A DNA stretch of 64,000 nt from Nocardia sp. BSTN01 (GCF_015354405.1 NZ_JADKYP010000041.1:1-64000), one strand, 5' to 3'; numbered from the stretch's first letter, positions 32,318 to 42,543 are shown. The notes: a model not told the origin generated them from the sequence alone. Numbers and translations: made by a program.

Positions 32318-33556
32318 ATGAGTGAGATAAAGATCGAAATCGACGCGGCCGAGGCCGGATTGGACCCGGACCGGCTGCGGCGGTTCGACGACTACCTCGA
32401 CGGCCTGGTGGAAGCGGGCCGGATGCCGGGATGGGTCGGCATCATCGCGCGCGACGGCAAGATCGCCCATATCGGCACCGGCGGCCACCGCGACCGCGAG
32501 GCCGGCCTCGCGATGGAGGCCGACTCCTTGTTCCGCTCCTGGTCGCTGACCAAACCGTTCACCTCCGTCGCGGCGCTGGCGCTGTACGAGGACGGGGCCT
32601 TCGGGCTCAATGATCCGGTGGCCGACTACATTCCGTCGCTGCGCGATGTGCGCGTGTACACCCGCGGCGGCGGCGCGAACCTGGAGTCGCGGCCCGCGCG
32701 CGAACCCATCCGGATCTGGCATCTGCTCACCCACACCGCCGGATTCACCTACGGCTTCCATCATTCCCATCCCGTCGACGAGCTGTACGTCCAACGCGGC
32801 TTCGAGTGGAGCGCGCCGCCCGGAATCGACCTGGCGACCGCCGTGGACACGTGGGCTTCGCTGCCGCTGCTGTTCGAACCGGGTACCGCGTGGAACTACG
32901 GCGTGAGCACCGACGTGCTCGGCCGGCTGATCGAGGTGGTCTCGGGCAAGTCGCTGGATACCGTTGTCGCCGAACGCATTACGCAGCCGCTCGGACTGCG
33001 CGACACCAGATTCTGGATCGAGCCGGAGGAGACCCAGCGGCTCGCCGCGATCTACATGGCCGATCCGGCGACCGGTCTGGCGGTCCGCAACGACGCGATG
33101 GGCGGCGACCCCACCCAGCGTCCGACCTGGCTGTCCGGCAGCGCCGGCTTGCTCACCACCGCCGCGGACTTCCACACCTTCCTGCAGATGCTGCTGGCGG
33201 GCGGCACCTGGAACGGCGCACGGGTGCTCTCGCCGGCCACGGTGCGGTACATGACCACCAATCAGCTGCCCGGCGGCGCCGACCTCGGGAGCTTCGGCCG
33301 GCCGGTATTGCCCGCACTGACCACGATGGCCGGCCTCGGATTCGGATTCGGATTCATGACCGTGCTCGACCCGGCCGCGAGCAAGGTGATCGCGAACCCC
33401 GGTGAGTTCTCCTGGTATTCGGCGACCAGCACCTACTTCTTCGTCGACCCGGTCACCCGGATCACGGCACTGGCCTTTCCGCAGCTGTTCCCCTCCAAGG
33501 CGTTGCCGCTGTTCTCCCGGCTGCGCCAGCTGGTGCACGCCGCCGTCATCGAGTGA
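32318..33556 (+). CDS. Beta-lactamase-like serine hydrolase (class C/EstB family)
   Basis: A 412-residue penicillin-binding-protein-like hydrolase. The nucleophile lies in SLTK of FRSWSLTKPFTS (about residues 75-78), the second catalytic motif is the Tyr of WNYGVSTD (about 193), and HTAGF and GSAGLLTTAADFHTFLQML are family-typical. There is no signal peptide, so it is probably a cytoplasmic esterase or transacylase rather than a secreted lactamase. Homologues include EstB and the LovD-type acyltransferases that modify polyketides. That is suggestive, because the gene converges on a polyketide synthase, but it is not proof. ATG 32318 follows AGGGG; it is separated from the PKS by a strong hairpin. 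Confidence 0.87.
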   Translation: MSEIKIEIDAAEAGLDPDRLRRFDDYLDGLVEAGRMPGWVGIIARDGKIAHIGTGGHRDREAGLAMEADSLFRSWSLTKPFTSVAALALYEDGAFGLNDPVADYIPSLRDVRVYTRGGGANLESRPAREPIRIWHLLTHTAGFTYGFHHSHPVDELYVQRGFEWSAPPGIDLATAVDTWASLPLLFEPGTAWNYGVSTDVLGRLIEVVSGKSLDTVVAERITQPLGLRDTRFWIEPEETQRLAAIYMADPATGLAVRNDAMGGDPTQRPTWLSGSAGLLTTAADFHTFLQMLLAGGTWNGARVLSPATVRYMTTNQLPGGADLGSFGRPVLPALTTMAGLGFGFGFMTVLDPAASKVIANPGEFSWYSATSTYFFVDPVTRITALAFPQLFPSKALPLFSRLRQLVHAAVIE

Positions 33557-33570
33557 TCGGCGTGGTGACT

Positions 33571-33602
33571 CGAAGGGCGCCGGCCGTGGCCGGCGCCCTT
33601 CG
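33571..33602. terminator. Strong bidirectional terminator hairpin
   Basis: CGAAGGGCGCCGGCC and GGCCGGCGCCCTTCG form a perfect 15-bp stem with only GT between, in the 50-base gap between the convergent serine hydrolase and polyketide synthase genes. Confidence 0.85.
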
Positions 33603-33606
33603 CGCG

Positions 33607-36600
33607 TCAGCGGTCCAGCCATTCGCGCACCGCGCGCGCGGTCGAGGCCGCATGCTCCTCGAGGATGGTGAAATGGTCGCCCGGCACGTCCACGACCGTA
33701 TGCGGCAGCGTCCACGCCGACCGCCAGTCCAGATCCTCGAGCGCCGCGCCGGTGTGATCGCGCAGCGGCTCGGACGCCCGGATCAGTAACGTCGGCGCCG
33801 TGATCGGTTCCGGCCGCCAGGGCGCGAAAAGCGGTATGTACCAACCCATCGCCGACAACCGCACACCGTCGGCGAGCCCGAATCCGGCCTGCCGATCCAG
33901 CACGCCGCCGATCACCCGATGCTGAGCACGCCGCAGCAGATCCGCATCCGGCAGGTAGGTGTCCAGGAGCACCACCCCGGCGACGCGGAGTCCGTCACGT
34001 TCGAGCCGCGCGGCCACCGCATGCGCGAGCCAGCCGCCGGACGACGTTCCGGTCAGCACCACCTCCGCCCGGGCGGCGATCGGGCGGATGATCTCGGTCT
34101 GCAGATCGATGACCGCCTCGATCGTCGCGGGCAGGCTGTCACCGCTGACGAAGCCGGGAGCGGGTAACGCCGAAACCCTGCGCTGCCCACGAAATTCGTC
34201 GGCGAACCGGGTGTACACCTGTGCACCGGTCATCGCCACCAGCGCGGAGAAGCAGATCACCTGCGGGCCGCCGTCGCCTTCGGCGAGGATGACCGGCTCC
34301 GGATGCGGCACCGTCGCCGCGCTGTCGAACATCGGCCGCAGCCGCGCCGCATCGCGCAGCAGCGCCATACCCTCCGCGAATTTGCCCGATTCGAATGCCT
34401 GGTGGAACAGCATGCTGACCGGGTCGGCCGGGGCGACCGGCGGATCGTCGGCGAGGGCGAGTTCGGATCCGAGCGCCTTGGCCAGCTCACTGGCGGTGGC
34501 GTGGTCGAACAGGAAGGTCACCGCGACCGACAGTCCGGTCGCGGCATTGAGCCGATTGCGCAATTCGACCGTGGTCAGGGAGTCGAAACCCAGCTCGAGC
34601 AGATTGCGATCGTCGTCGTCGGCGCGCGGGCCGTCGTAGCCGAGCACCGCGGCGATCTCGGCGCGAACCAGTTCGAGCAGGGCGCGGTCGGCCTCGTCCT
34701 CGGGCAGGGCGGCCAGGCGTTCGGCGAAGCTTCGGCCGGGCGTGGCCTCCACGGGCTCGGCGGCCGTCTGCGCCTCGGGCAGCTCCGCCAGCAGCGGAAG
34801 CGGTCGCGCGGCGGTGAGTATCGGCGCCAGGCGCGCCCAGTCGATATCGGCCACGAGCAGCCCGCTCTCCCCTGCGCTCAGCGCGCGCTCGAGATGGTCG
34901 AGTGCCGCGTGGGGGTCCATCGGCAGGACTCCCTGCCGCCGCCAGCGCTGCGCCGCACCGGGTTCGGCGGCCATGCCGCCGCCGTCCCACGCACCCCAGG
35001 CGATCGAGGTGGCGGGCAGGCCGAGTCCGCGCCGATGTGCGGCCAGCGCATCGAGATAGGCATTGGCCGCGCCGTAGACGCCCTGGTCCGCACTCCCCCA
35101 GACGGCCGCGCCCGAGGAGAACAGGACGAAGGCGTCCAGATCGCCGGTCAGTTCGTGGAGATACTGTGCCGCAACGGCTTTCGGTCTCATGATGCGCGCG
35201 ATGTCGGCGGCCGTCACCTCGGTGACGGCCGTGCCGTCCACGACGCCCGCGGCATGGACGACCGTACGGAGATCGGCGATGTCGCCGATCACCCGGCCCA
35301 GTGCCGCGCGGTCGGTGATGTCGCAGGCCACGATGGTGACCGCCGATCCGAATTCCGCGCCCAATGCGGCCGCGTTCGGCGCGGCGGGACCGCTGCGGCT
35401 GAGCAGGACCACGTGGTCGGTACCGGTTCGCAGCAGCCACCTGGCCACCCGGGCGCCGATCGAGCCCGTTCCTCCGGTGACCAGTGCCGAACCCCGGGAA
35501 CGCCACGGAGCGCGGTCGATCCGAGCCTGGGCACGCACCAGCCGGCGCGCGAACAGACCCGACGGGCGCACCGCCATCTGGTTCTCGGTCGCGGTGCTCA
35601 GGGCACTCTCGAGCGTGGTGAGCAGATCCGCGTCCAGTGGTGTCGCGGGCAGGTCGATCAGGCCGCCCCAGCGGTCCGGGCGCGCCAGCGCGAGGCTGTA
35701 GCCGAGGCCCCACAGCACGCTCTGCGCCGGGTCGACGAGCGGCTCCCCCGCCACGCTGACCGCCCCGCGCGTGATCGCATACAGCGGAACGGATTCGGGA
35801 AGCGCACCCAGCAGTTCCAGGGTGTCGCCGATATCGCTGAGGAACGACAGCGCACCGCGCAGCGGCCCGGAGTCGCGGTCGTCGGTGACCTCCAGTCTCG
35901 ATCGCGACAGGGCGGCCCGCACCTCGTCCGGCGCGCCGACGAGCAGCCAGCGGCCGGGCGGGCGCCCAGTGGCCGGCGGCAGCGCGCGCCAGTCGACGCG
36001 GTAGCGCCAGTCGTCGGCCGTGCGCGCGCGAGGCGGTTCGGCGGACAGCCAATACCGTTGGCGCCGGAAGGTGTACGTCGGCACCTCGACGACCGGTGCG
36101 GGGCCGATGACGCGCGGCCAGTCGACCGGCAGCCCGCGCACCCAGCCGTCGCCGGCCGCGGCAAGCAGCCGGTCCAGGCCGCCCTCCCCGCGCCGCAGTG
36201 ATCCGACGACGACGCCGTCGGCGCCCACCGTCTCCTCCACCGCACCGACCAGACCGGGGTGCGGGGAGGATTCGACGAAGAAGCGGAATCCGTCGGCGGC
36301 CAGCGCCGCCACCGCTCCGGTGAAGTCGACGGGTTCACGCAAATTCCGGAACCAGTAGGCCGCATCCAGTTCGGCGGTGTCGAGCAGGCCCCCGTGCACC
36401 GACGAGTAGAACGCGACCGCCGAGCTGCGCGGCCGCAACGCCCCGAGCCGGTCCACCAGTTCGTCGTGAACCGCCTCCACCGCGGGCGAATGGGAGGCGT
36501 AGTCGACATCCACCCAGCGCACCCGGACGCCCTCGGCCTCGAAACCGTCGGCCACCGTGCGTAAGCGTTGCGAATCGCCGGACAGCACAACGACTTCGGG

Positions 36601-39600
36601 CCCGTTGACGGCGGCGACGACCACGCCGTCCACGAGTCGCGGCCGGATCCGCTCGGGCGCGGCCCACACCACGGCCATGCCACCGGAGCCGCTCAGTGTC
36701 CGAGCGATCAGCCGCGACCGCGTCACGACGACGTGCACGGCGTCCGCGAGGGTCAGACCGCCCGCGACGAACGCCGCCGCGACCTCTCCCTGGGAATGGC
36801 CGGCCACCGCCTCCGCGCCGATTCCCCACGACGCCCACACCAGCGCCACCCCGACACTCATCGCGAACAGCGCGACCTGCACCACGTCGACGCGGTCGAG
36901 CGGTTCGGCCCCGGCCCGGTCGAGCAGCACGTCCCGGACCGACCAGCCGGCTGCCTCCCGTACCACCACATCCAGAGTCGACACCCAGGCACGGAAGACC
37001 GAAGACGAGTCCCACAACTCGGCTCCCATCCCCGACCACTGGCCGCCCTGACCGGGGAACAGCACGGCGACGCCCTCGACGGGCTCGAATCGAAATCCGA
37101 ACGCCGCCAGCAATTCCGGGAAGGTCAGCGCGGCATTGCCCAGCGGCACCGGTTCGTGCTCGGGCGGGACCGGCGTCGGCACGGCCGCGACCACCCGCGT
37201 CGGTGCCTGCGCGATCCGGTGTAGCGCGTCGGCGAAGTCCTCCGGGGTACGCCCGATCACCACGGCGCGCTCGGCCAGGGTGGCGCGGGTGGCGAGCGCG
37301 GCGGCGACCCCGCGCGGATGCGGTGCGTCCGGCCGCCGGGCGAAATCGGCCAGCGCGGCGGCATGTTCGCGCACACCGTCGGCCGAGGCCGCCGACAGAA
37401 TCCACGGCACCGGTCCGCTGCGCGGCGCGGGTGCGGCGTCCGCGACGACCGGTGCCTGTTCCAGCACCACGTGCGCATTGGTCCCGCCGATGCCGAACGA
37501 GGAGACCGCCGCGCGGCGCGGGCGGCCGGTCGCCGGCCAGGGCTCGTTGCCGGTCAGCAGTTCCACCTGGCCTGCGGCCCAATCGATCAGCGGTGACGGC
37601 CGGTCGGCGTGCAGAGTGCGCGGCAGCACGCCGTGCCGCAACGCCTGCACCATCTTGATCACGCCGCCGACGCCCGCCGCCGCCTGACTGTGCCCGATAT
37701 TGGATTTCAGCGAGCCCAGCCGCAGCGGATGCCCGCCCGCCCGGCCGCGGCCGTAGGTCGCCAGCAGCGCATGAGCCTCGATCGGATCACCGAGCGCGGT
37801 TCCGGTGCCGTGTGCCTCCACCACATCGATATCCGCGGTGGTCAGCCCGGCATCGGCCAGGGCCCGGCGGATCACTCGCTCCTGAGAGGGCCCGTTCGGC
37901 GCGGTCAAGCCGTTGGACGCCCCGTCGGAGTTGACCGCGCTGCCGCGCAGCACGGCCAGCACGCGGTGGCCGTGGCGCCGCGCGTCCGACAGACGTTCCA
38001 GCAGCAGCACTCCCACGCCCTCGGCCCAGCCGGTGCCGTCGGCGCCCGCACCGAAGGCGCGGCAGCGGCCGTCCGGTGAAAGTCCGCGCTGCTGGGAGAA
38101 TTCGATGAAGATGCCCGGTGTGGACATGACCGTCGCACCGCCGGCCACGGCGAGCGAGCATTCGCCGCGACGCAGCGCGGCCGCCGCGAGATGCAGGGCG
38201 ACCAGCGAACTCGAGCACGCGGTGTCCACCGTCAGTGTCGGCCCCGTGAAGCCGTGGACATAGGAGATCCGGCCCGAGGCCACGCCACCGGTGGTGCCGG
38301 TCAGGACATATCCGGCCGCCCGCTCGCCGGCCTCGCTCATGCGCGGTCCGTAGTCGGGCGCCATCGCGCCGATGAAGACGCCGGTATCGCTGCCGCGCAG
38401 CGCGTGCACGTTCAGCCCGGCGCGTTCGAACAACTCCCACGAGGTCTCGAGCAGCAGGCGCTGCTGCGGATCCATCGCGGCCGCCTCACGCGGTGAGATC
38501 CCGAACAGTTCGGCATCGAATCGCGGTGCGTCATAGAGGAATCCGCCCGCTCGGGTCGACGACTTGCCGACCCGGCCGGGCTCGTCGTCGAACAGCCCGG
38601 CCAGATCCCAGCCTCGGTCGGCCGGGAACGGGCCGACCGCATCCCGTCCGGAAACCACCAGGTCCCACAGCTTCTCGGGGGTGTCGGCGCCGCCGGGATA
38701 ACGGCAGGCCATCGAGACGATCGCGATCGCATCCGAATCGTCCGGCACGTCATTGCCGGTGTCCTGGACGCCGTCGCCGACGAGAGGGGGCGAAAGCGCC
38801 GGGGCGGGAGCGCTGTTCAGGAGATTCACGAGGTGGTCGGCGAGCCGGTCGGGACTGGGGTGGTCGAACAGGACCGACGCGGGCAGCGACAGACCGGTCG
38901 CCAGCGACAGCCGGTTCCGTAGTTCGATCGCCATCACCGAATCGAATCCACTGCCGGTGAAACTCACCGCGGTGTCGGAGATGTCCGCGGCACCGACCGC
39001 TACCGCCTCGGCACGAATGAGCTCGTGCAGTTCCCGGCGGCGACGGGCCGGCGGCAGCACGTTCCAGCGTGTGCCGGGGGCCGGGCGGTCGGGCTCCTCG
39101 GCGGTCGCCACGCCGGGCCAGAAGGTGGTGCGGCGGAACGAGTATCGCGGTGCGGGCCGCCGTGCCCCCGGCCCGACGACCGAGCTCCACTCGACGCCGA
39201 CGCCGGCCACCCACGCCTGGGCCAGCGACTCCAGCAGGCGATTCGCCGCACCGTCGTCCCGGCGCAGCGAACTCAGCACCACCGCCTGCGGGCCCGCCGC
39301 ATCCTCCACCGCCCCGGCCAGACTCGGATGGGGTGAGCATTCGACAAATGTCCGGAATCCCTCGGCGACCAGGGCGTCGACAGCGCCGGCGAAATTCACC
39401 GGTTCCCGCAGATTGCGGAACCAGTACTCGGCGTCCAATTCGGCCGCGTCCAGGTGCGCACCGGTGACCGAGGAGTAGAACGACACCTGCGGGCGGCGGG
39501 GCCGCACCGCGGCCAATTCGGCCACCAGCTCCGCGCGGACGGGCTCGACCTGGGGCGAGTGCGACGCATAGTCGACGTCCACCCAGCGCACCCGCACGCC

Positions 39601-41793
39601 TTCGTCGTCGTAACGAGACACCGACGCCGCCAACGCCTCCGGGTCGCCGGTCAGCACCGTCGTGGCCGGGCCGTTGATCGCGGCCACCGATACTCCGTCG
39701 ACCAGACGAGCCCGCACCGAATCCGCGGGTGCCCACACCACGGCCATGCGTCCGGCGCCGCTGAGCCGCCGCGCGACCAGCGCCGAGCGTCCGGCGACCA
39801 CGCGGACAGCGTCGCCGAGGGTCAGCGCGCCCGCCACGAAGGCCGCCGCGACCTCGCCCTGGGAATGGCCCACCACCGCGTCCGGTGCGATCCCCCAGGC
39901 CGCCCACACCAGCGCGATCCCGACCATCGTCACGAACAGGGCGGGCTGCACCACGTCGACGCGGTCCAGCGACGGTGCGCCGTCCACGTCGAGCAGCACC
40001 TCTCGCACCGACCATCCGGCCTCGGCCGCGATCACCTCGTCCGCCACGCGCACCCAGGCACGGAACACCGCGGAGGTCTGCCACAGGCGCGCTCCCATAC
40101 CGGTCCATTGACCGCCCTGCCCCGGGAAGACGAAGGCGACGGATTCGGCCGCGGCCGTGGGGAAGGCCCACAACGTCGTCAGTTCCTGGAAAGTCGCCGA
40201 CGGGCCTGCCGAGACCGGAAGCGGGCGGTCGTCTGACCATTCCTCCCGCGCGGTGACCACCCGGGCTGTGCCCTGCGAAACCTGCTGCAGCCCAGCGGAA
40301 AGCTCGTCTGCACTCTGCCCGAAGACGACCGCGCGTTCGGTCAGGCCGAAGCGGGCGGCGAACGTCCGCGCGATCTCCGGCAGGGCGGCATCCGAATCGG
40401 GCAGGCCCGCCCGCAGATCCGCGGCCAGCGCCCGCAGGCCCGCGTCCGAGACCGCCGAGAAGACCCAGGGCACCGGTCGGGCGGCAACAGCCGGACCGGA
40501 GGGAGCGTCGCCGCCGGCCGGTCGATCCGCCGCGGCCGGCTCCGGGGCCGCGACGACCACGTGACAATTCGTGCCGCCCATACCGAAGGCCGAAACCCCC
40601 GCCACACGTTCGCCGTCCGGCCAGGCGCGTCGGCCGGTCACCACCTCGAGCCGCCAATCCATCCATCGCACAGCGGGATTCGGAGTCCGGAAGTTCAGAC
40701 TCGGCGGTAGTTCGTCGTGGTGCACCGCCAGCACCACCTTCAGCAGGCCGGCGATTCCGGCCGCGCCTTCGAGATGCCCGATGTTGGTCTTCGCCGATCC
40801 GACCAGCAGCGGGGTGCGGCGCTGCGCACCCAATTCGGCGCCGAGCGCCTCGGCCTCCACCGGATCACCCACCCGCGTCCCGGTGCCGTGCAGTTCCACA
40901 TAGGCCACCGCGGCCGGGTCGACACCGGCCGCACGGTACGCCTCGCGCAGTACGGCACGCTGCCCGTCGCCCGTCGGCGTGGTGAGATCCTTTCCGGCGC
41001 CGTCGTTTCCGAGCGCGCTGCCGCGCAGCACGGCGTAGATCCGATCCCCGTCGGCGAGCGCCTGCGGCATCGTCTTGAGGACCACGAAACCCCCACCCTC
41101 GCCGCGGACGAAACCGTTGGCGCGCGCGTCGAAGGTGTAGCAGCGCCCGTCCGGCGACAGCCCGCCGAACCGCGACATCCGCAACGCACTGTCCTCGACC
41201 AGATTCAGCTGCACCCCGCCCGCCAGCGCGGTGGTCGATTCGCCGCGCCGCAGGCTCTCCATCGCCAGATGGACCGCGACCAGCGACGAGGACTGTCCGG
41301 TGTCGACGGTCAGGCTGGGACCGCGCAGGCCGAGCAGATGGGAGATCCGGTTCGCGATCACGCCGCGACTGGCGCCCGCGCCGGTGTGGTGGGCGATCGC
41401 CGCATCGCCGCGGCGCTGCTGCACGATGCGGTAGTCGTCGGCCATCGCGCCCACGAATACTCCGGTGCGGCCGGGCCGGCGGCCGAGGGCGTCCTCGAAT
41501 GCCTGCCAGGCCAGCTCCAGCATCAACCGCTGCTGCGGGTCGATCTCGATCGCCTCGCGCGCGGAGATGCCGAAGAAGGCGGCGTCGAAATCCGTGACGG
41601 TGTCGAGGAATCCGCCTCGCCGCAGCGATTCGTCGGCGGAGCGCCACCGCTGCGGCGGGGTGTCGATGATCGCGTCGGTGCCGCTGCGCAGCAACTGCCA
41701 GAAGGCCTGCGGGTCGGGCGCCTGCGGTAAGCGGCACGACAGTCCGACCACGGCGATGGCGGTCCGGGACGGGGGTAGGGGAACCATGCTCAT
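33607..41793 (-). CDS. Modular type I polyketide synthase, KSQ-AT-ACP / KS-AT-KR-ACP-TE
   Basis: A single 2728-residue assembly line. Loading module: KS (about 10-415) with Gln replacing the active Cys (DTGQSSS, Q167; His 302 and 340 kept), i.e. a decarboxylating KSQ; AT (about 553-860, GHSQG S644, YASH 742-745 indicating methylmalonyl-CoA); ACP (S952). Extension module: KS (about 1020-1445; C1193, H1328, H1368); AT (about 1577-1885; S1667, YASH 1765-1768); KR (about 2100-2280; GGTGSIG, S2227, Y2240, N2244, and Trp 8 residues before Tyr, no LDD, so A-type); ACP (S2405); TE (about 2470-2728; GTSSG S2584). No DH or ER. Predicted product: 3-hydroxy-2-methylpentanoic acid released by the TE. ATG 41793; divergent from arsR. 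Confidence 0.92.
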   Translation of the reverse strand: MSMVPLPPSRTAIAVVGLSCRLPQAPDPQAFWQLLRSGTDAIIDTPPQRWRSADESLRRGGFLDTVTDFDAAFFGISAREAIEIDPQQRLMLELAWQAFEDALGRRPGRTGVFVGAMADDYRIVQQRRGDAAIAHHTGAGASRGVIANRISHLLGLRGPSLTVDTGQSSSLVAVHLAMESLRRGESTTALAGGVQLNLVEDSALRMSRFGGLSPDGRCYTFDARANGFVRGEGGGFVVLKTMPQALADGDRIYAVLRGSALGNDGAGKDLTTPTGDGQRAVLREAYRAAGVDPAAVAYVELHGTGTRVGDPVEAEALGAELGAQRRTPLLVGSAKTNIGHLEGAAGIAGLLKVVLAVHHDELPPSLNFRTPNPAVRWMDWRLEVVTGRRAWPDGERVAGVSAFGMGGTNCHVVVAAPEPAAADRPAGGDAPSGPAVAARPVPWVFSAVSDAGLRALAADLRAGLPDSDAALPEIARTFAARFGLTERAVVFGQSADELSAGLQQVSQGTARVVTAREEWSDDRPLPVSAGPSATFQELTTLWAFPTAAAESVAFVFPGQGGQWTGMGARLWQTSAVFRAWVRVADEVIAAEAGWSVREVLLDVDGAPSLDRVDVVQPALFVTMVGIALVWAAWGIAPDAVVGHSQGEVAAAFVAGALTLGDAVRVVAGRSALVARRLSGAGRMAVVWAPADSVRARLVDGVSVAAINGPATTVLTGDPEALAASVSRYDDEGVRVRWVDVDYASHSPQVEPVRAELVAELAAVRPRRPQVSFYSSVTGAHLDAAELDAEYWFRNLREPVNFAGAVDALVAEGFRTFVECSPHPSLAGAVEDAAGPQAVVLSSLRRDDGAANRLLESLAQAWVAGVGVEWSSVVGPGARRPAPRYSFRRTTFWPGVATAEEPDRPAPGTRWNVLPPARRRRELHELIRAEAVAVGAADISDTAVSFTGSGFDSVMAIELRNRLSLATGLSLPASVLFDHPSPDRLADHLVNLLNSAPAPALSPPLVGDGVQDTGNDVPDDSDAIAIVSMACRYPGGADTPEKLWDLVVSGRDAVGPFPADRGWDLAGLFDDEPGRVGKSSTRAGGFLYDAPRFDAELFGISPREAAAMDPQQRLLLETSWELFERAGLNVHALRGSDTGVFIGAMAPDYGPRMSEAGERAAGYVLTGTTGGVASGRISYVHGFTGPTLTVDTACSSSLVALHLAAAALRRGECSLAVAGGATVMSTPGIFIEFSQQRGLSPDGRCRAFGAGADGTGWAEGVGVLLLERLSDARRHGHRVLAVLRGSAVNSDGASNGLTAPNGPSQERVIRRALADAGLTTADIDVVEAHGTGTALGDPIEAHALLATYGRGRAGGHPLRLGSLKSNIGHSQAAAGVGGVIKMVQALRHGVLPRTLHADRPSPLIDWAAGQVELLTGNEPWPATGRPRRAAVSSFGIGGTNAHVVLEQAPVVADAAPAPRSGPVPWILSAASADGVREHAAALADFARRPDAPHPRGVAAALATRATLAERAVVIGRTPEDFADALHRIAQAPTRVVAAVPTPVPPEHEPVPLGNAALTFPELLAAFGFRFEPVEGVAVLFPGQGGQWSGMGAELWDSSSVFRAWVSTLDVVVREAAGWSVRDVLLDRAGAEPLDRVDVVQVALFAMSVGVALVWASWGIGAEAVAGHSQGEVAAAFVAGGLTLADAVHVVVTRSRLIARTLSGSGGMAVVWAAPERIRPRLVDGVVVAAVNGPEVVVLSGDSQRLRTVADGFEAEGVRVRWVDVDYASHSPAVEAVHDELVDRLGALRPRSSAVAFYSSVHGGLLDTAELDAAYWFRNLREPVDFTGAVAALAADGFRFFVESSPHPGLVGAVEETVGADGVVVGSLRRGEGGLDRLLAAAGDGWVRGLPVDWPRVIGPAPVVEVPTYTFRRQRYWLSAEPPRARTADDWRYRVDWRALPPATGRPPGRWLLVGAPDEVRAALSRSRLEVTDDRDSGPLRGALSFLSDIGDTLELLGALPESVPLYAITRGAVSVAGEPLVDPAQSVLWGLGYSLALARPDRWGGLIDLPATPLDADLLTTLESALSTATENQMAVRPSGLFARRLVRAQARIDRAPWRSRGSALVTGGTGSIGARVARWLLRTGTDHVVLLSRSGPAAPNAAALGAEFGSAVTIVACDITDRAALGRVIGDIADLRTVVHAAGVVDGTAVTEVTAADIARIMRPKAVAAQYLHELTGDLDAFVLFSSGAAVWGSADQGVYGAANAYLDALAAHRRGLGLPATSIAWGAWDGGGMAAEPGAAQRWRRQGVLPMDPHAALDHLERALSAGESGLLVADIDWARLAPILTAARPLPLLAELPEAQTAAEPVEATPGRSFAERLAALPEDEADRALLELVRAEIAAVLGYDGPRADDDDRNLLELGFDSLTTVELRNRLNAATGLSVAVTFLFDHATASELAKALGSELALADDPPVAPADPVSMLFHQAFESGKFAEGMALLRDAARLRPMFDSAATVPHPEPVILAEGDGGPQVICFSALVAMTGAQVYTRFADEFRGQRRVSALPAPGFVSGDSLPATIEAVIDLQTEIIRPIAARAEVVLTGTSSGGWLAHAVAARLERDGLRVAGVVLLDTYLPDADLLRRAQHRVIGGVLDRQAGFGLADGVRLSAMGWYIPLFAPWRPEPITAPTLLIRASEPLRDHTGAALEDLDWRSAWTLPHTVVDVPGDHFTILEEHAASTARAVREWLDR

Positions 41794-42091
41794 TCGGCCA
41801 CTTCCGTTGCTGTGCGAACGACCGCGAGGTCTGTGCGAGCGTCGGCCGGCATCGTCGCCAGGGCCGCGGGTGAGGCCCGGAGGTCCGGCGACTGGACAGC
41901 GCCGGTCTGTGCACCCTCGGGCGGCTCGGCTCAGTCTGTCCGAGCAGGCATGTGCGCGTCTTCGGCCGCAGGCACGGATCGCCGGCCGCGGTACCGGTCC
42001 GGGGCCCGGCCCGGCCTCCGGGGCCGCGGACCGGGGCGCCACCTCGTTCGACTATCATCGAAATAGCAGAGGTGAGCGGAAGGCGGTCGTG
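41794..42091. other. Divergent intergenic region between the PKS and arsR
   Basis: About 300 bases holding both promoters. The central part (about 41980-42040) is extremely GC-rich with several overlapping GGCC/CCGG inverted repeats. The arsR-proximal end carries the ArsR-type motif described at 42045-42064. No gene is seen. Confidence 0.5.
42045..42064. promoter_or_regulatory. ArsR-type operator motif, site 1
   Basis: CGTTCGA-CTATCA-TCGAAAT: a 7-6-7 inverted repeat whose core TTCGA-N6-TCGAA is perfect. It lies 27 bases upstream of the arsR start. It fits the pattern ATTTCGA-N6-TCGAAAT shared with sites 2 and 3, and suggests autoregulation and possibly control of the divergent PKS. Confidence 0.6.
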
Positions 42092-42415
42092 GTGGCCCGA
42101 GTCGTTAATCAGCCGGCGCGCGAGGACATCGAATTGACCGCGGTCTTCCATGCGCTCAGCGATCCGGCACGGTTGCGCATCGTCTGCGATCTGGCCGACC
42201 GCACCGACGAGATGTCGTGCAGCGAACTGACGGTCGAGATGTCGAAATCGACCCTGTCCCACCATCTGAAGGTGCTGCGTGAGGCGGGACTCACGGTGAC
42301 CCGCGTCGACGGTACGCGGCGGATGGTCTCGCTGCGCGCGGACGATCTGGACGCCCGCTTCCCGGGCCTGCTGCGGACCGTCGTCGCGGTCGCCCCGCGC
42401 CCCGTTCGCGCCTAG
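42092..42415 (+). CDS. ArsR-family winged-helix repressor 1
   Basis: A 107-residue winged-helix regulator. FHALSDPARLRIVCDLA is the typical ArsR first helix, STLSHHLKVLREAGLTVTRVDGTRRMVSLR is the recognition helix plus wing. No metal-binding ELCVCDL motif is present (the segment reads MSCSELTVEMS, with a single Cys), so it probably senses a small molecule or relies on that Cys rather than metals. The start is GTG at 42092 (8 bases after GGAAGG); GTG at 42089 is also possible. It is divergent from the PKS and 180 bases upstream of MFS 2. A paralogue lies at 44518-44838 with an identical STLSHHLKVLR recognition segment. Confidence 0.88.
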   Translation: MARVVNQPAREDIELTAVFHALSDPARLRIVCDLADRTDEMSCSELTVEMSKSTLSHHLKVLREAGLTVTRVDGTRRMVSLRADDLDARFPGLLRTVVAVAPRPVRA

Positions 42416-42543
42416 ACCGCGAAAAACGTTCCGCGGCAGCGGAAGACGTCCCGGCCCCGGGCGCCGGTTCCGCCCTCGTCGCCCAGGCGCGCGTTCTCAC
42501 AACCGTTGACGCCCCTACGGGCCTGTGCCACCATGTGAATCAC

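Noticed and set aside
41275-41310. First KS of the PKS as an inactive or decayed domain because Cys is replaced by Gln
   Set aside because: A Gln at exactly this position, with both His kept, is the hallmark of functional KSQ loading domains, so it was annotated as such.
34487-42265. Several frames of 300-640 codons in other phases across the PKS gene
   Set aside because: All are low-complexity Arg/Ala/Gly translations caused by high GC3 of the synthase. None has a recognisable domain.
42092-42415. ArsR 1 as an arsenic or metal sensor
   Set aside because: The metal-binding Cys-x-Cys motif of the DNA-binding helix is missing and no metal-resistance genes are nearby.
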